Shown here: positions 54,401 through 64,000 of the stretch, one piece after another
Layout: every line of letters begins with the position of its first letter
How positions within the stretch are numbered: position 1 is the stretch's first letter
Program-made: the position numbers and the translations under genes
The notes under the pieces: generated by a model
Databases searched by the model: none
Told to the model about the DNA's origin: nothing
What the model saw: only the letters and a program-made list of their open reading frames with translations
Assembly (NCBI GenBank): GCA_001510575.1
Contig: LNGK01000015.1
Location: 124,001-188,000, forward strand
From: Knoxdaviesia capensis
Taxonomy: Eukaryota > Ascomycota > Sordariomycetes > Microascales > Gondwanamycetaceae
Length of the DNA stretch: 64,000 bases
Direction: 5' to 3'

Positions 54401-57400
54401 AGAGACGAAGCATTTTGCGATCTCCAGCCATTGAGGAGCCTAAGAAAGTGCGTTACCAACGCCCTGCTAGCATTCGAACAGAATTAATTCTGTCTGATAA
54501 TAGTGCAATGCCCAACACAGCTGATCTGGGTTAGAAGAAACTGGGGATTCTGGGGATGGTGGAGATTTTCGTTTCTCCATCCTTGCAAGTTGCCACCTCC
54601 ACAGTTTGCAGGACAGGGGACTGCTGAATTAATAGTGTTATTATTACTTTCTTTTTTATGTTCTCTCTTTTGTGTTGGAGGGAATTCCTCCTCTGGTATA
54701 AGTTAGTCCCGGGCCATGAGGGGTCAACCGTTGAATGCCCTCGGTTATATCCAGCGACTGAAGTGAGGGGAAGCACCCAGCCAGCCCTGGGAGATTTTCT
54801 TCTTTTCTTTCTACTCTGTTTCCGATCAAGAGTTGGAGAGCTTGGAATCTTTCCGTCGGTTCTGCATTAGCTGCGAGAGGCTCAAAATGTAGTACAGCTG
54901 CCGTGTGAACTGGTGCATTGCTGGATCTTGAGCCTCAGGAAAGCAGAATAGAGGCCGAAGAACGGACAGTCCAGATGCGCAACGGCCTGGGTGTTGGGTA
55001 GAGGCGCTGAGCTTGTCCCAGCACAGGCACCTAACTCTCTGTGGATCCCCCTGTACTTGGTTTTATAGACCAGGTATCGTCTGCCATTGCCAGACAAGAT
55101 GATGATCTTCATTTACCGCTCACTCAACCCAGCGACGCAGTTGGCAACACACTGCCGTTATCCCTCATTCCTCGTCGTTGCGCTGTATCTACGAATGCCT
55201 CTCTTATGGTTTGTTGAGTGCCATTCACTAGGACAACAGATCAAGACTCCGTGAGACTCTGGCAGAACATGCCGAGTTATTTGCGAGCGGTACACCCGCC
55301 CAGCCATCGTATGCATAGCACACACAATCGATTCAACTCAGACCTCTAGCCAGGCTTTGCGAAGTTCCTTTCGCGGGAGGCAAACCACCTGGTTTCTTGC
55401 ACTTCTTTATAGAGATTTTGGTGCTTCTAGGGCTGGTCAGCGGTGTTCTGGGGGGAGTTTCTTGCTGGTTGTTCTCGGCAAGGCCTGGCCGGCTGAAGTT
55501 CTAGACCACAACGTGGACGTGTGGGCTTTTACGATATGCTATCTTCGGAACCCCCTCTTTCGTGGGAAATCCCGTTCCCCTCAAGTGATACATACTCTCC
55601 GGCTCAGTATCGGCCGATCGTTGGCGACGAGACGTATGTTTGCATATACACGAGGACGGCCAGATTGATAGCGCGGCCACTCGGTGTGACTGTGTATGTA
55701 CCTACCAGCCGGATTAATCGAGCCGCCACACACAATGCACTCTCTGCCGGCTTTTGCAAGCTGTCAAAGGAGGCCAAGTCAGGTCCTCGCTTACATCGTG
55801 GGGATTCCTCGTACGTCGACATCCTCCGGTCTTCTTCATCGTTCGGACCATAATGTGAGGTCCGGAACCCCGGCTCTCTTCTGAAGTCATGATTCATGGG
55901 TCGGGTATATGCCAACGGGCCCTTAACAATACTACGCACAGCACCATGGTATCGTCATTGGTGCTCCTTGGTGCATCCCCGGATTTTTGGAGTCTTCTCC
56001 AAATTGGTTGTTTGTTGATTTGCAGAATGCCCTTGTTTGCACAGTTTCGTTCCTCTGTACACAGAACCTGTGATGGAAGAGTGACCGTGATAGCATCAAC
56101 TGCGAGGTTCTCTGTATCTGGCATGTTTCTCGCCTCTAGCATTCCATTTGATATCCCCAACTTTTAACAGGATCCCTCAACAGTCTGCTTCTCCGCACTT
56201 ATCTTTCGGGCCTGGTCTGAACCTCCCCACTTCCCCAGAACCCAATTGTCAGCTTTCAAAATGGAGCCCAAAGCCTTTACAAGGCAAGACCATGGGGTCA
56301 TTTTAGATCTGGGGCGGCAAAAAAAAAAAAAAAAAAGAGTGAGACAGACAGCCATTTCTGGGGAATACGGGGTAAGAAAACCAGGAAAAGCCGGGGTAAA
56401 TTGATAGCGGCAGAAAATGGGGTTATTTTCATTCTTCTAAGTCGTCCTAGTATGGCTTTCGCGTGCCCCTTTTTGTGGAGTGAGAAGCGGCCTTAGCAAC
56501 TTCACGGCACTTCGCCTTTTATTTCGTCTGGTGCTGGAGTTTGGTCCCCTGGGCGAGGATTGCGCTCGTAACTTTTTGGCCGGGCCAAATCTGGCCCTTG
56601 TTTTGTGTGGTTGGTGTTGTCTATCCGGTCTTCCCTCTTGTGTCTATCGACCTATGCTGGATTTACACCGCTATACACAGGCACACACACACGCTTCCAA
56701 CTAGCCCGAGTCTGTCGCTTTTCCCGGTTCCCTCCTCGCTTCTGGGGTGCGAACTAGTCCCCACTCCCCCGGAAAACTCCTTTCACGCTCTCGTCGTGGG
56801 AACGCTGTGCCGGGCTTGGAGCGGAGAGGGGGAACTAGGACAGGGCCCTGTGATGGTAGGCCGGTGGTATCGGCAGTGAAGATTTCTGTCCCCTTGGACA
56901 CGGCTAAACCCAGCCTGTGCATTGGACAGGTGTGTGTGCGTTTCCTCGGTGGCGGCCTGGTCCATGCATCCAGCATGCAGACGACTTCTTCACCCCTAGA
57001 CCTTAGTTAGTCTACCCTTCCTTTCTTTTTTTCTCTTTTCCTGTTCTTCGCCTGTCTGGGCCTGGTGCAGGTTTACTTCCGCGTCACGAGTCCCCACGAG
57101 TCCATGTAGCCGGAATCAGAGCGGTAGTGGGAATGCACATAGTAGCAACAACGTCCAATGGTAGGCAGTACCTGTAAAAGATGATCGATCGATGTGGGGG
57201 AGGGTGAAGAGCTAGACGTTGGTCTTTGGCCTTTAGCATCTGCATGAGATGTATGAAGAGGCCAGCCCAGGTGAAGGAAAAGACGGATCCCCTGGTTCTG
57301 GCACAAGATATTATAAATATACACAGTCCTCGTCTTCCTTTTCTGGTTTCTATTCCTCTTGGTCTTGTTTCTCTCCGTCCATTCCATCCTTTTCCTTCCA

Positions 57401-57621
57401 TCCAGTTGCTCGACATTCCTTTTTTCTTTTTTTCTTTTTTGTGAGCTCGTGTTGCGTTGTGTGTGTGAGCCAACCGTTTCCCCCCCTTCCACCCTTTTTC
57501 GCTCTTCTCAGTCTCGTCAAAAGAAGGTCAAGACAAGCTTGGTGGAACCAACGCCTGTCTAGCTGTCAAAGCACCCGGCCGTCAGTCTTTCGATATAATT
57601 GCTTCTGCTGGATCGCCCAAC
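51479..57621. other. 6.1-kb stretch without a recognisable gene
   Basis: The largest gene-free tract in the window. ORFs here are short, overlap in several frames and show no motif. Features seen: a GGA triplet run (51605-51626), a GA run (54355-54373), an A18 run (56319-56336) and a CT-rich stretch before the MFS gene. Possibilities are a long regulatory region, undetected non-coding RNA or old decayed DNA. Confidence 0.45.
56319..56336 (+). repeat. A18 homopolymer
   Basis: Eighteen consecutive A inside the gene-free tract; the longest homopolymer in the window. It could be a retroposed poly(A) tail, but no element is recognisable upstream of it. Confidence 0.6.
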
Positions 57622-59751
57622 ATGTCGTCCGACGGCAAGTCCGACCAGCCCACGGCCGTCCACGTGCAGGAGGCCGCGATCACGCCGGCGCCGGCGCGGG
57701 AGGTCGAGTCCCGAGTGCATATTGTGACCATTGAGGAGTCGGCTGTGCAGGATGCTATCCACATCAACCTCAGCTGGCGCTCGTGGGTGGTGGTTCTGAT
57801 CACCGTGTTTGCGTATGTTTCTGTCCCTGTCTCTTTCGACGTTTGGGTGCCTGCTTCGTGCATGGTTTCCTGGCGGCAATGGCTCTAACCTTCCCAATGC
57901 AAACAGTGTCGTGTCGCAGGTCTACGTTGTCGTTGCTGCCGGCTCGGTCATTGCCTTCATCATCCGTGATATCGGCACCCCCCACCTCGCCGGATGGATC
58001 ATTCAGGGCCCTCTGCTGCTCCAGGGTGTGCTGTCCCCCGTGATGGGCCGCCTGTCCGATATCACCACCCGCAAGTACCTCGCCGCCGTCCCGCCTCTGA
58101 TCGCCTTCGCCGGTGCGGTTGTGTCCGCGCGTGCGACCTCGATGGAGGCGCTTGTTGCCGGCGGTATCCTCATTGGCTGCACCCTGTCGACGATTGCCAT
58201 TGTTCAGTCTATTCCGTCTGAGGTTCTCCCGCTCAAGTATCGTGCTCTGGCCCAGGGTCTCTGCGGTATGGGTGGTACTATTGGTGGACTGTAAGTTCTC
58301 TGGATGTCTCGGGAGGATGATCTATGATTTGGGATGCAAAATACGTCTAACACAAACTTTCTTCAATCACAGTATCGGAACCCTTAGCGCTGGAAAGGTC
58401 ACCGCTCTCTCGCACGACGGCTGGCGCTGGATCTTCTGGATCCAGGCTGCCCTCCACGGCATGGTGTCGCTTGGCTTCCTCCTGTTCTACTGGCCCCCTA
58501 AGAACCGCGAATATGTCCACCTTACCCTCAAGGAGTACATCTGGGAGTGCGATCCCATCGGAACCGGCCTGTTTGTTTCTGGCGCCACCCTCACGCTTCT
58601 GGCTATGGACTGGGCTGCTGGAACCTACGAGTGGTCGGATGTCCACATCATTGCTCCTCTGACCGTTGGTCTCGTTCTTCTTCTGGCTTTCGGTATCTAT
58701 GGTGAGTTCTCCTTTCTCTCTTACTCTGCTCTGGTGTCAAATGCATGGACAGTGACTAACTTGTATCTTCTCCTTCTCGTCAACAGAGTGGAAGGGCCGT
58801 GATGATGGTCTTGTCGCCCACATTCTGTTCCGCCGCAATGCCAACTTCATGCTGTCGACCTTCGCCTTCGCCGTTGAGGGATGGATCTTCTACAGCGCTG
58901 TGAACTCCGTTGTTCCCCAGATCGTTCTCCACTTGGGCTGGCAGGACAACTCGTGGGATATTTCGATTCGTCAGCTCTCGTTCCAGTTGGTTATCCTGCT
59001 GGCTCCGCTGGTCCTGTCGGCCTATGCTACCCGCTTCAAGGACCTCAAGACCCCCGTCATTACCACCTTCGCCATCTTCCTGGTGGTGTAAGTTGAAAGC
59101 CCCGCCCGATTCCTGCTGTGTGTCTGTCTGCCTTGTCCCCGTTGCTAATATCACCCTCGCATCGTTTGCAGCACCATCTTCTACTCCTGCATCCGCCCCA
59201 GCCTCAACAAGGCCCAGATCGGTATCAACGTGCTCGCTGGTCTCGGCCAGGCCGGCCCGCTGACCCTTCTGCCCGCCCTGGTCCAGTACACGGCCCCGCA
59301 CGCCTACCTGTCGACCGCCACCGGCCTGGCCTTCTCGGCCCGCGCCATCGGCGGTGCGTTTGGCTCGGCCGTGCTCGACGCCATCATCAACGCCCGCATC
59401 TCCAGCCACTACGCCCCGGCCGTCATCGCCAAGGCCATCGAGGCTGGCCTGCCGGCCAACAGCACCGACGCGCTGCTTGCCGGGCTCAGCAGCGGCAAGA
59501 TGACCGGCGTGGAGGGTGCCACCGAGGCCATCTGGGAGGCCGCCCTCGCCGAGAGCCGCAACCAGTACGCTGCCGCCTACCGCCTGGCCTGGTCCAGCAT
59601 CATCCCGTTTGTCGTGCTCGCCACCATCGCTGTGTGCTTCCTGCGCGGCGTCAAGGAGCTGATGACCGAGAAGGTCGAGGCGTCGGTCGAGAAGGTTCCC
59701 GAGGACAACGAGAAGGGTGTCATGTCCAAGCTGGCCAAGCTGCACATGTAA
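57622..59751 (+). CDS. TRI12-family MFS efflux transporter
   Basis: Plasma-membrane drug/toxin/siderophore-type MFS transporter (pfam TRI12 group, 14 predicted TM). Exons 57622-57812, 57907-58290, 58373-58701, 58787-59087 and 59172-59751 give 594 residues; all phases agree. The cytosolic N-tail leads into INLSWRSWVVVLITVFAVV (TM1), then SQVYVVVAAGSVIAFIIRDI, GRLSDITTRKYLAAVPPLIA (the MFS loop 2-3 signature GRLSDITTRK), DGWRWIFWIQAALHGM (TM6 region), WEWKG-like EWKGRDDGLVAHILF, and GLAFSARAIGGAFGSAV in TM11. Substrate unknown. An upstream FAD monooxygenase on the same strand is a possible but distant partner. Confidence 0.92.
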
Positions 59752-62357
59752 AATGCCCCGAAAAACAAGCAAACGCGCAATAAAATAAAAACCTTCCGTT
59801 TTGAAGGCATAATTCTTTCTCCCTTTGGCTTCTGGATTGGAAACTGGGTGTCGTGGATCTCTATATTCGGTTCTCTATCCTCCTCTTTTTAATATCCTGT
59901 TCAATGCCGTTTCGTCTATTTTTCTGATACATACCTCATCTTCCGGTTCGCTGGGAGGTTCTTATGATCTGATCCAATCACATGCGAGCAACATTAATTT
60001 TTTTATATGTTTTAATGTCTGCGATGCCTTGAGGTTTGAACTAACTAAATGAAAGTTTGTGTTCTATGAATATGGCATGATTTGGATGGGGATGGAAAGG
60101 TGATGATGTGTACATGAGTGATTACATAACAAGTAAACAACTCCAGGAGTTGTGACCCCCAAATAACGAAATGGGAGAACACGTGTGGCTATTTACAAGT
60201 GACGTCGCTAGCCTACTGATTCTTCTCAGCTTCTCCAAGCCCTACGCCCCCGTAACCCTAACAGATATGCGGCAAGGTTCCGGCTCGGCCAACTTGACGA
60301 AATAAAACCAGATGAACACACTGAAGCTCTTATTTTTAGACCAGAGATAACAACAAGGAAGGCAATTACTTTCCCAGGTGAACATTTCAGAATCCTAGAG
60401 GGTTCTATCCACAGCCCGTAGTCTGTGTCTCCTGGAGTATCCACATACATAGCAATACTTCGTTACATGATAACTCTAGAGTTTGGAAAGGCAGAGTCCG
60501 ATATCTTCAGTTCTCTGCTGCTACGACTCGTCTTCTGTCGTCTATCTATAAAACAGATACAACTCCTAAGGGAATTCTGCCTTATTCTTGTCCTGTCTGA
60601 CAGGATCTACAGGGCTGGCCAGGCTGCCGGGAACCGAATAACCGGAGAACCGCCGGTCTTGCTGGCCTATCACGGGCGGAAGCCGCAATTGCCTGCCGGA
60701 TACCTCGTCGGAGATCGACTTTTCTAGGCCGTTCGACAATATGTCCTCGAGTTGCAAAGAATCCCTTGGTCGGCACACAGCCTACTCCACAACCCCCTGA
60801 AGTCTGGCTTGCTTTCCACGTCTCTTACCAACCCTGAACTAAGGATTGAAGATTTATAATCACATCGGTGGATGTTCTTTTGTGTAGCGGGGTTGGTGTG
60901 TAAACGGACCTTTTGGGTAGTGCTGATGCCTATCGTGTTGGAGGAATGCAAAGGATGACGATGGTTTCCAAGTGTTGAGTTGGCGGGCATAACGACATGC
61001 CACCCCACAACCACGACTCACAGTTGTCTCTAGCAAGTCCCCTCGTTGGTGGTGCCCCGTTCATGGACACAACATGTTATTGGACACCAGTTACAGGCCA
61101 CATCCCGGTCAGAGACTCAGGCCAAGTGTCCTCAATGCAGGCTCGAGGAGATAAAAAATCCATCCAACGCCGAATGATGGTGGCGTATAAGTGGAAAAGT
61201 GTCGGAAATCTCGGTCGGAGATATCTCAGCCGTTGTCAAGATGACAAAAAGGCTGCCAACCACCAGTAAATCAAGCGGCATCAAGGGGCTCGGTATGTCT
61301 CTGGCCTCTGCAAGAGCGTTCGTCGGAGGTAAAAGGTTCGCGGAGGACAAATCGAGTGTGGAGACATTGTCAGTTCCGAGCTCCTACGATATCGAACTTC
61401 TTCACTTGAGGCTTTTTAATTGGTAATAGAGAGTTTGGCCAAGAAATGAGTTCACATCGTACGGTGTCCTTTTCAAACGATGCTGTGCACGTTGCCAGGA
61501 ATGACAGTCGAGCCAGACGGTGAGTGAACGTCACGGAATGATGTGGAGTCCAACTCGCAAAATAGGCGGAGGCGGAGATAATGCTTGTGAAAGCTGACTC
61601 AGAGGAAAGTCTATTTCCAATCTTGGTTTCTTGTTTCTCTCCTCAGCTCACGAGAATTGCATCACAAGCCGGGCTTTTGGTGCCACCTCGGCCGTTTGCG
61701 GCCGGCGGCGGACGGAAGCGAAGAGTCCAAACTCAAGAATGCTGCAGAATCGGCGTGGCAGTTTTCGAGTCAGTAGTCGATAATTCAAGTGTGAAGAAGA
61801 ATGTTTTCACGGCTCGCTGGATTTCACATTAGCTGCACATATATTTAGAAACTTCCATGGTTTGCCTCCACCGTTCCGCGAAACGCCCTGTCCTTCCCTG
61901 CTCCCGCCGTCCATCCATCACGAAATCCGGCCGGATGACGGCTCACTTTACAACAATGTGGCGGTTTAAACTCCAACTTCCTGTGAGCTATCCAACGAGT
62001 GAACTAAGTCGGCCCATGTTCTCAACGGATCAAAATCCTAGGTAAACCTTAGTGGGATAGACGATGGGTTCCCCGCCCGGCGTAGCTCTTGGCCTTAGCT
62101 CTGCTAGTGGGAGACGAGAATAGCTCCAATGCCCATAAAATAGAGAACAGAGAAAAATGAAGCGAATATTTCCTGAGATGGTCCTCTTTTTCCGTGAGTG
62201 GTTATCTTAGTGGTGAAGTGTCTGCTTTCTTCATCAACGACGTGTAGTTAGTTATACCTCCTTTCTTGAAATCGTTGACCGGATCTTCACCATTCCTCTT
62301 AGTCTTCACCAGATCGACACAAACCATTTGTAGGAGACATCATAATAGCTGAGCAGA
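59752..62357. other. 2.6-kb intergenic
   Basis: No recognisable gene. The first 300 bp is T-rich (3' UTR of the transporter). Contains GTAACCCTAACAG (60251-60263). Confidence 0.5.
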
Positions 62358-63433
62358 ATGGGCTCTCTGGGAGATCATAATTCCTCCGGGAAGAAGGGTA
62401 AGTTTCCTCCTCGAACAGCAACTCTGGCATCATCATCACATGCGCGCAAAGAACTGACAATCTGCCAGTGTGGACGACGCTGATCACAAACACGAATTAC
62501 CTTGACGGTCTCCTCACCCTCAACTACTCCCTCCGCAAAGTCGGCTCCAGATACCCGCTGGTCGCCCTCTATACCGACACATTCCCCGAGTCCGGCCGCG
62601 CAGCATTAGCCGCCCGGGGCATCCCCGCCGAGCACGTCGACTTCATCCTGCCGACCAAGGGCAAGGACTACTCCGACGACCCGCGCTTCTACGACTGCTG
62701 GTCCAAGCTGGCGCCGTTCTCGCTGACCCAGTATGCGCGCGTCGTGCAGCTCGACTCCGACATGCTGGTGCTGCGGAACATGGACGAGCTGATGGACCTC
62801 CCGCTAGACAACCCCGAGCAGGCGGCGGCGGACACGGCCCGCGCCACCGCGAGCGGCCCGGACGCCGTGGCCACGCGCCGGGTGTTCGCCGCCGGCCACG
62901 CCTGCGTGTGCAACCCGCTCAACAAGCCGCACTACCCCGCTGACTGGGTCCCCGCGAACTGCGCCTTCTCGACACAACACGCCACGCCCGACGCCGCGCA
63001 GACCATCGCGCCGCCGCCGACCGCCAGCCCGCTCGGCTTCGTCAACGGCGGGCTGCAGGTGGTCAACCCGTCGACGGCGCTGTGGGGGCAGATCGTCGAT
63101 TTTCTCGGCAGCGACCATGTCGGGTCGATGGACTTTGCCGACCAGTCGCTGCTGTCGACGCTGTTCCGCGGCCGCTGGGTCAGTCTGCCGTACACGTACA
63201 ACGCGCTGAAGACGCTGCGGTGGCCAGGCGTGCACGATGCCATCTGGCGCGATGAGAGCGTGAAGAACGTGCACTACATCCTGGCGCCGAAGCCGTGGGA
63301 TGAGATCGACGAGGAGGGCAACTGGACCGGCTTGGAGGAGTCACATCGCTGGTGGGTGGATACAAACAAGGAGAGGTTGCTGTCTGAGCGCAAGGAAGGC
63401 ATCTCGGGTGCACGGGGTCCAGCTTCGGTCTGA
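62358..63433 (+). CDS. GT8-family glycosyltransferase (glycogenin/galactinol synthase-like)
   Basis: Retaining glycosyltransferase using a UDP-sugar and Mn. Exons 62358-62397 (40 nt) and 62469-63433 (71-bp intron, GTAAGT...CCAG) give 334 residues. Motifs: VWTTLITNTNYLDGLLTLN, VALYTDTFPE, YARVVQLDSDMLVLRN with the DxD metal motif at about 109-111, CVCNPLNKPHYPADWVP, FVNGGLQVVNPS, DFADQSLLSTLFRGRWVSLP, and the C-terminal HYILAPKPWDE that closes the nucleotide-sugar site. The fold resembles glycogenin but there is no long C-terminal glycogen-synthase-binding tail and no obvious autoglucosylated Tyr region, so a galactinol-synthase-like or other soluble transferase is as likely. No signal peptide. 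The first exon is small and the start is supported mainly by phase. Confidence 0.85.
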
Positions 63434-64000
63434 TATTCGGGAGGGTGAGTCTTGTTTCTTTGTCTTGTGAAGCTTTGGATAAGCTTGCGTGGAGTTGTGG
63501 GTTGGAGCTGTGGGGGTCTGATCTGACGTTAGATCACATTATCGCAGGATTCTGTTTCTCATAGCACATGGGAATAAATGCATGTTGGTTTTCCCGACTA
63601 GTGAAATGAGTGCTGTGGTTTATCTCTTCTTTGCCGTAAATGAAGCAACCGGAAAAGTGTTGGCGTTTGCAGATCTCGATCGGGATCTGCATGAGCTGAC
63701 GATCACATGCTAAGATGCACTCAACAAAAGCCCGGACCAAGTTAACCATAAAAGGTGAACACTCGTACCGTGCCACTCAGTCAGACACTTTTCTGCGATA
63801 GGTAGGTGTTTACCTTCGAGAACCAATCAAATATACTACCTCTCTTATGAAAGTTGCCTTCCGACCCTGCTACTTGTTTGATCCTGTGTGATTCCTGCGT
63901 ATTTCTAACCGCCTGCGTCCTTTCTCTGTAAATCCCCCCTTTCATATAGCCGGCGGTATCGTATCGACAACGACTATAGCACGCTCCAGTCGGGTGCTGC
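63434..64000. other. Intergenic to window end
   Basis: 570 bp after the GT8 gene. No gene seen. Confidence 0.5.

Noticed and set aside
54420..54490. tRNA-like words GCGTTACCAAC and ATTCGAAC
   Set aside because: The D-arm-like and T-loop-like words are in the wrong order for either strand and no stems pair.

Overview
The window reads as nuclear DNA of a filamentous ascomycete, most likely a Eurotiomycete (Aspergillus/Penicillium relatives). The reasons are short spliceosomal introns (about 60-120 bp, GTRAGT donors, CAG/TAG acceptors), the Pezizomycotina-type palA, a flotillin, an MGMT-like ATL protein, a fungal DOCK-family GEF and a TRI12-type MFS transporter, plus a tRNA gene with a canonical 37/38 intron. 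Gene density is low (about 15 intact protein genes in 64 kb) and several stretches of 2.5-6 kb show no recognisable gene. Exon boundaries were fixed by hand from splice signals, reading-frame phase and family motifs.

Left part (1-24 kb): a kynurenine-aminotransferase-like gene cut by the window edge, two tRNA-Gln(CUG) genes (one with an intron), a secreted DUF4360-type protein, a 2,124-residue DOCK-family GEF, the Holliday-junction nuclease subunit EME1, a decayed GH78 alpha-L-rhamnosidase remnant, the DNA-lesion-binding ATL1, a Gfo/Idh/MocA oxidoreductase and a flotillin.

Middle (26-43 kb): a conserved fungal protein with an apparent single frameshift, the ambient-pH/ESCRT adaptor palA, an FSH-type serine hydrolase, cobalamin-independent methionine synthase, a convergent 3'(2'),5'-bisphosphate nucleotidase (both of sulfur/methionine metabolism), an SDR pseudogene whose two stops each look one CpA-to-TpA change from a Gln codon, and an Mch1-type MFS transporter.

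Right part (43-64 kb): the most unusual structure is at 44.7-47.5 kb. Three copies of an unrecognised repeat unit of about 750-870 bp lie there, two of them head-to-head as a 1.8-kb imperfect palindrome interrupted by a 126-N gap, the third as a direct copy. Each unit has imperfect inverted ends, a CT/GT microsatellite, GAA triplets and copy-specific minisatellites. Beyond it are an FAD aromatic-ring monooxygenase, a 6.1-kb stretch without a gene, a TRI12-family MFS transporter and a GT8 glycosyltransferase.

Functional groupings are loose, as expected for a fungal chromosome arm: DNA repair (EME1, ATL1), sulfur/methionine (methionine synthase, bisphosphate nucleotidase) and membrane/pH signalling (flotillin, palA). 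I see no convincing secondary-metabolite cluster, no virus and no CRISPR.
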